This document shows, piece after piece, positions 1 to 11,680 of a stretch of DNA of 64,000 nt (positions within the stretch are counted from its first letter, which is position 1; each line of letters begins with the position of its first letter). Both the position numbers and the translations under genes were made by a program. This stretch comes from Apricaphanius iberus. Lineage: Eukaryota > Chordata > Actinopteri > Cyprinodontiformes > Aphaniidae. The stretch spans positions 124,001 through 188,000 of the forward strand of contig JAPXFQ010000803.1 of the NCBI GenBank assembly GCA_028564705.1, in the 5' to 3' direction. Below the pieces are notes generated by a model that was not told where the DNA came from, searched no databases, and was given only the letters and a program-made list of their open reading frames with translations.

Positions 1-1
1 C

Positions 2-385
2 AGACCAGCACTTAAAGCCGCTTTTCTGCAGTCCCTTAATGAAAGGATTAAGGATGAACTCGCTTATCGAGATGAGCCCGAGTCTGAGGACGATTTAATT
101 GATCTCGCCATTAAGATCGACAACAGACTCCGCGAAAGGGCAAGAACAAGGTCTAAACCACAGTCTGTTTACGCGCCCCCGTTGGCCGCCTCGTCAGCGC
201 TCCCCACGCCTACCGCCCAGCCTCCGCGGCAACCTTCTCCTGAGCCGATGCAGATCGGCAGGGCTCGGCTCTCTCCGGCCGAGCGGCAGCGACGTATGGA
301 AGGCCGTTGCTGCCTATATTGTGGAGCCCCTGGTCATTTCATTTCAAACTGTCCGGCCCGCCCAAAAGACCCAGTCCGACAGTGA
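2..385 (+). CDS. gag: gag C-terminus, gypsy-1 (partial)
   Basis: This is the C-terminal end of the retrotransposon nucleocapsid protein, which packages element RNA in cytoplasmic particles. Frame 2 is open from the window edge to the TGA at 383-385. The first part matches the end of a gag capsid domain (an [16 protein letters not shown] helix). A single CCHC knuckle ([15 protein letters not shown]-x2-C-x4-H-x4-C) is encoded at 310-351, close to the end. Pol is open in the -1 frame and overlaps this stretch, so the Gag-Pol product would need a -1 ribosomal frameshift before 385. The 5' part is outside the window. The gag identity is clear from the knuckle and from the pol that follows. Confidence 0.9.
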   Translation, partial: RPALKAAFLQSLNERIKDELAYRDEPESEDDLIDLAIKIDNRLRERARTRSKPQSVYAPPLAASSALPTPTAQPPRQPSPEPMQIGRARLSPAERQRRMEGRCCLYCGAPGHFISNCPARPKDPVRQ

Positions 386-3300
386 ATCTGGGGGTCCTGT
401 CGGGCGGTTCTCCTTTAACTAATCCCCGGCCTATTCTGCCCGTTTTAGTTTTAGACCACCAGATGCATATTTCCCTCCGTGCACTGATTGACTCTGGCTC
501 TGAACAGAATTTAATTTGTCCTAAGATTGTGCAACAGTTTAACCTTCCAGTGGAAGCGCTTTCTTTTCCGTTTAAAGTAACTGCCCTAGATGGTAGGACC
601 CTTACTGCTATCACTCACCAAACAACACCCCTTAATTTGGTCCTTTCGGGAAACCATCATGAGCAGGTCTCTTTCTTTGTCTTCCCAACACGTGATGCCC
701 CCCTAGTTTTGGGGTATCCCTGGTTAGCAGCTCACAACCCAAAGATAGATTGGGCAAAAGCCCGCATTGAGTCCTGGAGCAGCTACTGCTACCAAAACTG
801 CCTACGTTCGGCAGTACCAAGAACTAGAACCACCCTGTCTTCCTCGATCACTGACCAGCAAGATTTAACCAGAGTCCCTTCCGAGTATCACGATTTGCAC
901 CTTGCCTTCAGTAAGTCCAAGGCTCTCTCACTCCCTCCTCACAGGCCCTATGACTGTGCCATCGATCTCCTTCCTGGGGCTCCTCTCCCTTCCGGTCGCC
1001 TCTTTAATCTCTCGGGCAAGGAGAGAGTCGCCATGGAGACGTACATAAACGATTCCCTGGCTGCAGGCATAATTCGCCCTTCTACTTCTCCCCTAGGCGC
1101 GGGTTTTTTCTTTGTAGAAAAGAGAGATAAAACCCTGCGTCCCTGCATCGATTACAGAGGTCTCAACTCCATCACCATAAAGAATAAGTACTCCCTTCCA
1201 CTAATCACCTCAGCATTCGAAGCCGTGCAGGGGGCCACAGTCTTCACCAAACTCGACCTACGTAATGCCTACCACCTCATCCGCATCCGTGAAGGTGATG
1301 AATGGAAAACTGCCTTTAAGACCCACATCGGCCATTACGAATACCTGGTGATGCCTTTCGGCCTCTGTAACGCCCCAGCGGTTTTCCAGCATCTGGTAAA
1401 CGATGTCCTTCGGGACTTCCTGAATGTCTTTGTTTTCGTTTATCTAGATGATATTCTTATTTTTTCAAAGGACCTCCAGCAGCATCGCCAGCATGTCCGT
1501 CAGGTTCTCCGTCTCTTGGAGAATTCACTTTTTGTTAAAGTTGAGAAATGTGAGTTCCATCTAACATCTGTCTCTTTCCTGGGATATGTTTTCGAGGGTG
1601 GACGAGTGAAGGCTGACCCCGGGAAAATCAAGGCTGTCCAAGAATGGCCAACCCCGACGTCCAGGAAGCAGTTGCAGCGGTTCCTGGGGTTCGCAAATTT
1701 CTACAGACGCTTCATTCGAGGCTTCAGCGTCCTTGCAGCCCCCCTGACCTCACTTACCTCCACTAAGCGACCGTTCGCCTGGGACCTGCCGGCAGACCGG
1801 GCCTTCCAGGAACTCAAGGTGAGGTTAACCGAGGCACCCATACTCATCTACCCAAATGTCAAGTCTCAGTTCATCCTGGAGGTTGATGCCTCAGAGACCG
1901 GAGTAGGGGCCATTCTCTCCCAACGATCATCCCAGGACAAGAAACTTCACCCCTGTGCTTTCTTCTCCAAGCGTTTTACTCCAGCAGAAACTAATTACAG
2001 CATTGGTGACCGAGAGCTTCTCGCCATCAAGCTAGCTTTGGAGGAATGGCGCCATTGGTTGGAGGGCTCGGAGCTCCCGGTTGTTGTCTGGACAGACCAC
2101 AAGAACCTGCTCTATATTCAAACAGCTAAGAGATTAAACCCTCGCCAATATCGCTGGTCTCTTTTCTTCTCCCGCTTTAATTTAAACTTAACATACAAGC
2201 CAGGTTCCAAGAACACCAAGCCCGATGCCCTGTCTCGGCAACACTCCCCGGACGTCCAACCTGAAGCGCCTGCGTCCATCCTTCCTCCATCCTGCACTGT
2301 GGGGTCACTCACTTGGGATGTTGAGTCCCTAATCCAACGCGCCCAAGTCGATGAGCCGGATCCAGGTGGTGGTCCTCCACATCGCATCTATGTCCCTTCC
2401 TCGGTTCGCTCCAGAGTCATTAGGTGGGGACATGCATCCAGGTTCTCGTGTCATCCCGGTACCAGCCGAACCATCGCACTCATCCGTCGCTATTTCTGGT
2501 GGCCTGGTCTCAACAACGATGTTAAGGGGTACGTAGCTGCTTGTCCAGTGTGCAACCAGAGTAAAAGTCTCCATCAACCTGCCTCTGGTCTGTTACAACC
2601 TCTCTCCATCCCAACACGACCCTGGTCACACATTGCCTTAGACTTTGTCACAGGACTCCCTACCTCTCATGGAAAAACAGTCATCCTGTCCATAATCGAC
2701 CGTTTCTCCAAGGCCTGCCACCTCAGTCCCCTCACTAAATTGCCTACCGCAGCTCAGACCGCCAAGCTCCTCTGTCTCCACGTCTTCAAGTTACACGGCA
2801 TCCCTACCGAGATCCTCTCGGACAGAGGACCCCAGTTCATCTCCAGGGTGTGGAAAGATTTCTGCACAGCTCTCGGCGCCCGAGTCCAACTGACATCCGG
2901 TTTCCATCCCCAATCAAACGGTCTATGCGAGAGACTCAACCAGGAGCTTGAAAACGCCCTTCGCTGCCTTTGCACAGCAAATCCGTCCACCTGGAGCACC
3001 CATCTCCCTTGGATCGAATATGCACACAACTCTCACATCTCCGCAGCTACTGGTGTTTCGCCTTTTGAGGCCTCCCTTGGGTTTTAACCATCACTCTTTC
3101 CCAGCTCCATTCCCAATTCAACCTTACCATCTGTCAGAACGCACATCAGAGCCTGCAGAAGAGTGTGGGAACAGACTCGGGCCGCCCTGCAACGCTCATC
3201 AGCCATGAACAAGCACTACGCGGACCTACGACGCCGCCCAGCTCCACAATATACACCTGGCCAGTTAGTATGGTTGTCTGCCCGTAACTTCCCCTTTAAA

Positions 3301-3705
3301 GGGGTTCCAAGGAAACTGGCTCCCCGCTTTCTGGGCCCCTATCCCATTGAAGCAGTCATTAGTCCTTCAGCCCTCCGTCTGAAACTCCCTGCCCATCTCC
3401 GTGTGCACCCAATTTTTCATGTCTCCCAGGTCAAGCCTGTCTCTGCCAGTCCCTTGTGCCCTCCTTCCGAACCCCCTCCTCCCGCCCGGATCATTGACGG
3501 GCATCCCGCCTACACTGTCCGGCGCATTTTAGATGTACGCCCCCGGGGTCGCGGCCGCCAATACCTGGTGGACTGGGAGGGTTACGGCCCAGAAGAGCGC
3601 CGTTGGGTTCCCGGTTCCTTCATTTTAGATCCTTCCCTTATCACTGACTTTGAAAGGGCTTCTGCCTCTTCCAGCCGTGCTCGGCCGCCTGGAGGCGTCC
3701 GTTGA
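307..3705 (+). pseudogene. pol: pol polyprotein, gypsy-1 (one in-frame stop)
   Basis: This polyprotein copies element RNA into DNA and integrates it. Domains in order are an aspartic protease with an intact DSG triad (490-498), reverse transcriptase with YLDD (1441-1452), RNase H (DASETG near 1890, TDHKNL near 2095), and integrase with an HHCC finger and D, D, E residues at 2641, 2821 and 2929. A basic linker and a chromodomain ([16 protein letters not shown], about 3560-3610) close the protein. Frame 1 is open from 307 to 3084, a TAA lies at 3085-3087, and the same frame stays open to the TGA at 3703-3705. Gypsy-2 has CAA (Gln) at the equivalent codon, so this looks like a single C-to-T change. 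The chromodomain would guide insertion to marked chromatin; that is known for the family, not shown here. Confidence 0.93.
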
Positions 3706-3714
3706 AGGGGGGGA
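3704..3714 (+). other. Polypurine tract, gypsy-1
   Basis: GAAGGGGGGGA lies just upstream of the 3' LTR and directly after the pol stop. This is the normal place for the RNase-H-resistant primer of plus-strand DNA synthesis. Confidence 0.8.
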
Positions 3715-3717
3715 TAC

Positions 3718-3721
3718 TGTC

Positions 3722-3755
<34 letters not shown>

Positions 3756-4356
3756 TACCTCTTCTCTACAGAAGCTGCAGCCTGTTGTCCGGGTCCAGCT
3801 AATCGCACTCAGCCTAATCAGGGTGCAGCAGTCTTAAGCGGAGCGCCTACCTGGAGCAGACGCCAGATCGTTCACGCTGTTGGCTGGTTGCTGTCTCATC
3901 TCTCCAGGTTTCTCTGCTGATAGCTGAAGACTGAGTCGTTGTCCCTCCCTCGTCCCCTGGTCGCTGCTGCTGCGCAACACTGAGCTGGTTCTGCCTGACC
4001 ACCCTCCATCCTCCCCGGAGATCGCTGCGTTCTGGGTAGTGTTTATCCAGTTACCTGGAAGACCGGCAAGCACGCCCTGTCCTTCCCAAGCGGAGAGCAA
4101 GCCCTACGGATTCCCCAAGTAAGCCTCGTTGCATTTGAGCTTCTCTCCACGTCACGTGACTCTGCTCACCTGTGTCTCCTCTCATCCCCAGTCGCTGCCC
4201 TCTTCCAAGTTCGTGTAGGCTCCTCCTGAGTTTTATGAATGGTCTCCCGGCTGTCTTCCTTGGCAACTAAACAATAAATTGTTTTTTCATTTCAACCCCC
4301 TGAGTTGCTGTCCGTTTGTGTGTCTGCACTAGAGTCCTGGTTCCGGAAACATGACA
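3718..4356 (+). repeat. 3' LTR, gypsy-1 (639 bp)
   Basis: The LTR starts TGTCAGGG right after the polypurine tract and ends GGAAACATGACA, giving the TGT...ACA ends typical of this group. It carries a (GT)n run at about 3725-3751 and an AATAAA signal near 4271. It also has a CCAGATCGTTC motif near 3861 that resembles the RNA-start/self-priming motif of gypsy-2. The 5' partner is outside the window, so LTR divergence cannot be measured. Confidence 0.85.
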
Positions 4357-5918
4357 TGCAGAACTGAAAAGAAAAACAGTGATGGTGAAGAAGTTATGTA
4401 GCTTGAAAAGTGATATACTGATGAAGCTGAACACAGTTTAAAAAAGCTTTAATATTCAATATTAGTTTAAAAATCACATCCCATTGAATCATTTGAACTG
4501 TTTCTGTTATGAGCATCACACAGACCGAGCAGTCAGGATTAAATGTTACCAACTGAGTTAATAAACTGAACTTTTAAATAGTGTCAAGACCTAAAAAAAT
4601 TAAATGAGCTGCAACCATTTGAAGTAGTTGCATCTTATTTAATTAATCTTTTTTCATAATCACTATATAGTATATGCAGTGTGCTGGTGCCGGTTTGTAT
4701 AAATAAATAATTAAATGAAAAAAAATCTGTTCTCTATTGGGGGCATTGCAGAAAATAATTAAAAAACAATGCCCTTATCCAAGACTGGGCAGAAGATACC
4801 TCGATCTCACTCCACGATCAAGCAACCATCCTCCTGGCCTGCAGGAGCCCACAGTCAATCAAAGTCCTACATTTAGAGTTGGAAGAGAAGTTATTTGGGT
4901 ATAGATAAACCTTGTTGAATGATAAAAGTTCCCTAGGTTGCTCTTTTGGTGCTGAGGGAAACTCAACCACATACGCAGGTTGGGTAACAGCTGCATGTGC
5001 TCACAGCTAGCAGTGAGGCCTTGGGGTTTCTGTTCAAGCCACAGGTGAACTGTTCATATTGTAAGAGCAACTGTTTAATTTCAGTGATTATATCTAGCCC
5101 TCAGTTCAGCTGAATATTATCTAAGATGACAAACAAAATAGTATTGAATGTCTTATAATTTTAAAATTGACTTTAGAAAAATAGATCATGGATTTTTTTT
5201 TAACCCCACAAAAATATCTATTGTGACCTCTGGTATTACTAGACAGAGGAATAACTATTGTATGCCGGCTGCCGTTGTCAGTCTTTGTTAGAATCATGTC
5301 CATAGCACATTAAATCCTCTGTAAGTAGGTGAGGCTTTTTAAACTGTGCATCTCAGTTCAAAATGTTTTTGAGCTCAGTTGAAGCAAAGGCATGATGTGC
5401 TTAATTTTGTAGTTTTTGGCTTGGAAGGAATTTAGTTTTGAAGCATGTTTGGTGATGTTTTATGTTCTGCTTTGCATTAATGTGGGACCCTTTTCAAAAA
5501 CCTATTAATTATGTTAGCTGTGTCCAAGCATTCATTCTGTACCTATAAGACACTATATAAATAAACAGAAATGAATTAAAATTAAATTAAAAACAAAAAA
5601 CCCCAGTAAAAATAGTGATTTATATGTGAGAAACAGAACTCTGAATTTCATTACTCTTGGACATTTAGCACAGTAATGACTAATATAAATGAGATGTTGG
5701 TGTAATTGTGTGTTGTCGGAGAAACATTCATTTTCTTGGATGTTTTTTTTACTTGAGTTTGATTAACCACAAGGAGGTTTCACAGTATCGTCGTGTAAAG
5801 CTCACCTGCCGTCCCCCAACTGCTTAAGCATTTTAAAGATTTTAGCAACCTTGTTCTAATCTCTTTCCATCTGTAAATATGTCTCCCTGGTGAAGTTTCC
5901 AGACTATTATACAGTGTC
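4357..5918. other. AT-rich spacer without recognised gene
   Basis: This stretch has no ORF with domain-like content, no inverted ends and no tandem array that I can see. It may be decayed repeat or unique intergenic DNA. Confidence 0.5.
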
Positions 5919-6216
5919 TGTCAGTATTCTACACCCAGCTCGTCTCACTCCCTCATCACCAGGACCTGTCATCAATCTCCAGCCACTCACCTCATGTCCT
6001 TATAACCCGTCACCTCCCTTCAGTCAGCGCCGGATCATTACAGGAGTTCATTCCCGATGTCGACCGTGTGTGTGCCTGCCGTCTTTGTCACTGTTTTCCT
6101 ACATCTTCGTTCCTGCCATCCAGACCACCATCATCATCATCACTGTGCACTTCAATAAACAACCTTGCACTCTGCTTCTGCGTTTGGGTCCATACCTTCC
6201 ACCATGCTTCCTGACA
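5919..6216 (+). repeat. Solo LTR of a Ty3/gypsy element (298 bp)
   Basis: The repeat begins TGTCAG (5919) and ends TGACA (6216). It is flanked on both sides by GTGTC (5914-5918 and 6217-6221), a perfect 5-bp target duplication. TTATAA at 6000 lies about 31 bases before CGGATCATT (6031-6039), the same layout as in the gypsy-2 LTR. AATAAA follows near 6153. No internal element sequence is present, so it is a solo LTR left by recombination between two LTRs. The 119-residue ORF across it is not a gene. Confidence 0.85.
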
Positions 6217-6304
6217 GTGTCACACAATCAGACTATCACTATGTCATGAAGAAATGACACACAGTTCAATCAGTATGTAAGAATACACAGAAAGGATCAT
6301 TCTT

Positions 6305-6595
6305 GATGTTTGCATGTTCTCCCCGTGCATGCGTGGGTTCTCTCCGGGTACTCCGGCTTCCTCCCACAGTCCAAAAACATGCATGATAGGTGAATTGATC
6401 ATTCTAAATTGTCCGTAGGAATGAATGTGAGTGTGAATGGTTGTCTGTCTCTCTGTGTTGGCCCTGCAACAGACTGGCGTCCTGTTCAGGGTGTACCCTG
6501 CCTAACGCCTGATAATTGCTGGGATAGGCTCCAGCTGCCCCGTGACCCTGAATTGGATAAGCGGTTAAGAAGATGGATGGATGGATGGATCATTC
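6305..6595 (+). repeat. Non-LTR retrotransposon 3' tail ending in (ATGG)n
   Basis: The segment from CATGTTCTCCCCGTG to GGATAAGCGGTTAAGAAG plus an ATGG microsatellite is a conserved LINE/SINE 3' end that is very abundant in fish. It has no reverse transcriptase and is strongly 5'-truncated. I cannot assign the clade from the tail alone. A minus-strand scrap of a similar tail lies at 56037-56116. Confidence 0.7.
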
Positions 6596-6642
6596 TTGAT
6601 ATAAATTTCTCAATATAACTTCTCAATATAAAAATTTTCATA

Positions 6643-7153
6643 ACAGGTGCTTACACAGTTAATGCCATAGACATGACCACAGAGTCCAGTTTACTTGTAA
6701 AGTCAATGGAGGAGTGCGATTCAGCATTACGTCAGAAGCAGATTGGCGTCACGAAAAAGCTTTTCTGCCTGATTTGTGCGACCAAGTAGTACGGCTGATG
6801 CGTTTCAGGCGCGACTGAAAATACACGCTGCATTTTATGTCTGCCGCAGAAGTTGGAGGAAATCTCAACTACCGCTTCAAGTTGCGCCACTACCACCAAT
6901 CAGCTCATAGACCATAGTCCACTGGGAAGTCCTGGAGGGTCGGGGGAAGGAGGGAGGCAGGAAGGAGGAGGCCAGCGGAACGGTCCCAGTCGGGATACTT
7001 TCATGTTTCCGCTTCATCTGCGTGAAAATGGCATATTTTAAAGCACGACCAGTTCGCATTGGACACGCTTCAAGGTGCGAATATGTTAGCGACCAGCTAG
7101 GGTGTGTCACGTTTTTTCAGTCGCGTCTATCACGTTCCGTTTGTAAGCACTGT
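6643..7153. mobile_element. MITE with GTGCTTACA-type inverted ends
   Basis: The left end reads ACAGGTGCTTACAC. The right end, read on the other strand, is ACAGTGCTTACAA. The interior is non-coding and CpG-bearing. Its reverse complement (about 6655-6790) is clearly similar to 18262-18425, sharing the word AATCAGGCAGAAAAGCTTTT and CTCCTCCATTGA. It is probably a non-autonomous DNA element. No clear target duplication was found, so the superfamily is open. Confidence 0.6.
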
Positions 7154-8675
7154 AAGGGTTTATAAATAAGCTTTAGTATTAATATTTTTGAAACTGTAGT
7201 TTGGTGATACAATTTTCTTTGTTCCGATTCGCTCTGCGATTATTTATAGGTCTTACACAGACATAAAAGTTTTTTTTTTTCTCCAAATGAATAATGTGGG
7301 ATAAAGTACTACTTGTACTGTCTTGGCAGAGCTCTATACTTCAGAAACTCTAAGAGATACATTATGGAGGACTTGCTTTTGCAAAGTTTAGCACTGATAA
7401 GGATTAAACTGCAATTTGAAAGCTTTTCTTTCAAAAACTTCAAAATATTTGTCATCACAGACACCCAGTTAGCATTTGTTTTTGCTATTTAAAAATTAAC
7501 AAGTTAACAGTTTATAAACATTCAGGCAAAATGTTTAAGTTAATTTGTTTCATTTTTTTTGGCCAACAAATAAATAATATCAAGCGTAATATGTAGAGAT
7601 TTATATTTCCCTCACCTGGAATATTATTGTTTGTTCTGTTAGTTCTATCACTGTTTTTCATGTTGCTATTGTCTTCACTTCGCCAGTTTATTATGAGAGA
7701 AATCCGCAGTCAGGATATTGTTTAGAAAAATGCCAAGGATAAAAGATTCTCTGGCATTTGTAAAACTTTCAAAGTTCTTCTGTAAATTAGGGTTGTTTTA
7801 TTATCATTGAGTTTTAATCAAATATGCTTACATAAAATATGGCATAATTCATTTTCAGTAGAAAACAAAACATTAGAGAACAAAGACAAACAGTCTGAGC
7901 AAACAAATAGGATACTCATTATTTTGTGTGATTCAATTACAAAGGGGGAGTGTCTTTGCATTTTCACTATAACAAATTACCTCTTGTAGCAGAACAAATG
8001 CCTGACATAAATCATTTGTCATATTTCATTATGGCACCAACCAGGAGTGATTACACTCTGATTTCCATGCTTTTCCCTGCTTACCATTCTCACAGTTAGT
8101 CTTGCTGCTGCTTCTGGTCCTGATGAAGAGTTCTGAATTGTTTATGCATTAGTTGATTTATGGTCAACACATTGTTTTGAATGATGCAGCAAAGCAAGGC
8201 CTTCTATAAAACGAGTAATTGCTTTTTCTTTTTTCTATATCTTGACAGTATATTATCTTCTGGTAGACTATTAACTGCAATAAACCCCTAGAGTAACGGA
8301 TTTATCTCATTACTACCAGTGACAAATGTCAATCTAATTCTGCAATCAGACAACAAGCCAATGTCACATATTTATTGTATCTACCAATTTAAATTCATTC
8401 CATCTGATTTGCTAATATACTGAAAATGATAAAGCTATAGCTAAAAAGGTGTTACATAATTAGAAAATATATGTTTTTCAGATCTCTTTAAGTTCAGATG
8501 TGTTGCTTTAAACTGTTTGCCACCTAAAATATGAACCTTCTGCTTGCTTAGCAAGTACTTATTAGTCAGATAATCATAAACAGTAACTGAGACTCAACTA
8601 TTTAGCTATGATTATTTTTCCTGGATTTGAAGGATGATACAGAAGCTCTAAAGGGTCATACATACATACATTTTA
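7154..8675. other. AT-rich spacer without recognised gene
   Basis: No coding domain, structural RNA or clear repeat boundary is visible here. Short ORFs have low-complexity or random-looking translations. Confidence 0.5.
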
Positions 8676-8800
8676 TTTCCCCGTTTTCTCATGATAACGA
8701 GATAATTTTCCTCCGTTTTATCTTAACGAGATAATTTTCCTCCGTTTTCCTGTCATAACGAGATAATTTTCCTCTATTTTCCCGTGATAACGAAATAATT
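8676..8800 (+). repeat. Four-copy subterminal repeat (ATAACGAGATAATTTTCC)
   Basis: ATAACGAGATAATTTTCCTC recurs at about 8694, 8724, 8755 and, shortened, 8787, with a period near 31 bp. The units are linked by CGTTTT-rich spacers. The array sits about 75-200 bp upstream of the transposase ATG. Multiple short repeats next to a transposase gene often serve as subterminal transposase-binding sites; that role is inferred. No matching array was found on the far side of the HECT gene. Confidence 0.6.
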
Positions 8801-8871
8801 AATTTGAGATCTCAAGAAAACAAAATGATATTGTCTTTTAAACCACTGCAGGAACATCATTCAGTGTAGCA

Positions 8872-10219
8872 ATGTCAGAGGAGCAGTATAATATTGATCA
8901 CCGCATCACACATCTTTTCAATCAAGGCCTGACACAGGCTGAAACTGCTTTATGCCTTGCTATTACAGATAATGTACACATTAGTGTGCGTCATCTAAGA
9001 AGACAGATAGCAAGGCTTCATCTTTATCGGAGGCGCAATCTAAGTGACCCTTATGTAGTCATTGATTACATAGTTGACCAGCTACGAGGCCCCGGGCGTC
9101 TCCATGGATACCGGATGATGACTGAGAGATGCAGAGTAGCAGGATTGCGAGTCACTAGAGTCCTAGTGTATGCAGTGCAATCCGTTTTGGAAGGTGTACG
9201 ACGGAGAATAGCTAGGATACTCAGAAGAAGGCATTACAGTGTTCCAAATTGCATTTGGCGCATGGACTCATACGATAAACTCACACCCTTTGGCATCGAG
9301 TTAATGGGTGCATTGATGGTTTTTCACGCCATATCATCTGGATGCAAGCGAACATCACAAACAGTAAACCTGAAGTTGTATTTCATTGGTGCTAACAGTG
9401 AGCGGTGGGGCTGCCCCAAAATAATCAGGTCTGATCTCGGTACCGAGAATGTGCATGTGAACCGATTCCAGTGTTTTCTGCGTGAGGATGAAAATGGCAT
9501 AGTTCATTGACCTTGTGTCCTTCCAGGAAGAAGTACTGCCAATCAAAGAATTGAAAGCTGGTGGGGAAACTATCGGAGACAGAACGCAGAATACTGGACA
9601 GACTTGTTCAAGGAGTTCCAGTCAGTGGGCGACTTCAACGGGGATATGGTTGACAAGGGACTCATTCAGTTCTGCTTTCTTGATGTCATTCAGGTAATGT
9701 CTCTCCCTTTTTTCTCTCACTGACTGACTCATTCACACTCACCACCCCCACCACACACACTCACATACAATGCATTCATTTGCATTTATTGAATGGTACT
9801 GATAGCTTGATCTTTGCAGACTGACATCTCCTTTTGAGCAACTCATTTGAAATTATTTTTTTTTATAGGAGGAGTTAAACACTGTGGTGAAAATGTGGAA
9901 CACCCATCGGATCCGGCCAGGTGGAAATGGTCATGACTTGTTTCATGGAAAACCTTTCCTCATGTATCATGCACCAGAGCTTTACGAGGCACGGGACTAC
10001 CTCCATCCAGTTTACTATGAAAGACTGGACATCATTCTAGAAGAGGATGCTTGCCTTTGGAAAACTGGCATTACCTGTGATTCAGACCTTTATGAGCTCT
10101 GTGTTTTGACAATGGAAGAGCATAATCTTGAGCCAGGACATAATGCTCTTGAACCTACCAGACTGTACAGACTTCTGAGGCCCTTGATAAGAGCACACCT
10201 GTCAGAGCCAGATGATTAG
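8872..10219 (+). pseudogene. DDE integrase-type transposase, two exons, one stop
   Basis: The product is a transposase with an integrase-core (rve-like) fold, of the kind I would place in the eukaryotic IS3-like (IS3EU) superfamily; that name is from memory. Exon 1 runs from the ATG at 8872 to 9693, followed by a GTAATG donor. The intron ends TTTTATAG at 9868. Exon 2 (9869-10219) continues in phase to TAG. Candidate catalytic residues are D (WRMDSYDKL, 9264), D (RSDLGTEN, 9433) and E (NQRIESWWG, 9553). A helix-turn-helix-like N-terminal region and a W-N-T-H-R-I-R-P motif after the intron support the call. A TGA at 9508 interrupts the frame, and the region between the two Asp residues looks eroded. 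It converges with the HECT gene. Confidence 0.8.
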
Positions 10220-11680
10220 TCTGATCCAAGGATGGAAGGGCAGAGGAATTTCTAATCACCTCTGTGTTCGCAATGGTCGAATAAGTATCCAGTCCCTTCA
10301 GTAAAAGTACCAATACAGCAATGTAAAAATACTTTTCTACTTCATTAAAAATGCATACCAGCTAGGTGTAGTACTACAGTAGTAGCAGTAGTTTGGTTTG
10401 AAATTGTTTTGTAAAATTGAAACTGCCATTTTGTGTTGGATGAACATTTGAAATAATGTATTGAGTTTAGTAATGTTAACAGGTCAGACTCCAATAAATC
10501 GCTTTATGTAAAATAATGCCCTTAAAAAGCAGACCGTCAACAAGATTGTTGTTTAAAAATGAGATTATTCATGTAAATATCCTGAAAATCAAAATTGACT
10601 ATCTGTACTTCACATTCAGTAATTGTTTTTAAATGATTTGAGTATAGAGACGAAACAAGAAGAAATACTGTAATGAAGGGTGTGCACTAAAAGTAGCCTT
10701 TCTGGTCTACTTTATTTTACATGTCCAGCACTGGAAATTAGTATTCTTTCACTAAATATGATTTGCCTGTGAAATAATAAGATGAACATCATATTCAAAT
10801 TTGAAAATCAGTTTAGTGCAAAACATTTGAACACAAAATAAAATACAAAAATATTTCCTGTGGGGGTTTTTTCCATTCCACTACATCACTACAACTTAGT
10901 ACACCAAAAAAAAATAGCATTACCAAAAAACTTTGGGTCAAAATAGTATTTAGTAATGAGATTTATTGACAACAAATAAGACAATTCTTGGTAAAATTCT
11001 TAAGACACTTTTTGGAGTTGCACATGCTGTATGGGAAGCATGAAAATACATTGAATGATATAATACAATATTCATGAAAGTATAATTCTTAAACAGTACC
11101 TCTAGGTAAAATTCAACAGTTTAAAACAACAAAAAGGACCAGCATATGCATTAAAAACATGAATGCATCACTTTTCTACTGAATTTGCTATCTGGTACAT
11201 TATAGATTCAGTCAAAAATAACTTATAACCTCAAAACAGAAATAACCCTTCTGTAAACAACTTCAACTTTTAAAAAAAACTGCAAAATGTATCAAAAGGC
11301 ATTATCTCTGTTAAATGAAGTATCTTCTAACCTGTAACATTTTGAAATTATTATGACATTTTTGGCTTTTGGTGAAGCAACTGTTCCACCTTTGTAGTGA
11401 AAACACACTCAAATCATCAAAGTGATCTCATGTGCCTATGCTAAACAAATATACTAAACAGAAATGCTCCAGAAATACAACAATTACAAGTCACAACACA
11501 ACATTGCCAAGAACAATATGTTGTAGTCTTTGAAATTCTGATTGTAGTTAAGTGGTATAGTCTATGATTATGTACCCTGGTGGATGTATACATATGCAGG
11601 CTCATTGCTAAACATCAGTGCATTTTCTTTAGAATATCACAGCCATGACCATTCTGAGGTCTTCATTTCACATACCATGT
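10220..11680. other. Spacer between convergent transposase and HECT genes
   Basis: About 1.46 kb of AT-rich DNA separates the two stop codons. It should contain both 3' untranslated regions. No ORF with a domain is visible. A run of short AGTAnnAGTA-like words near 10300-10400 is the only structure noted. Confidence 0.5.

Larger units (their letters stand above)
1..4356 (+). mobile_element. Ty3/gypsy chromovirus (gypsy-1), 3' part
   Basis: The order gag zinc knuckle, protease, reverse transcriptase, RNase H, integrase, chromodomain, polypurine tract and 3' LTR is that of a Ty3/gypsy element of the sushi-ichi (chromovirus) group known from fish genomes. The 5' LTR and most of gag lie before the window. 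Gag is in frame 2 and pol in frame 1, as expected for a -1 frameshift. One stop codon interrupts pol at 3085. The target duplication cannot be tested because the left end is missing; the bases after the LTR are TGCAG. Confidence 0.95.

Noticed and set aside
5890..6249. 119-codon ORF with signal-like hydrophobic segment
   Set aside because: It coincides with the solo LTR bounded by a perfect target duplication.
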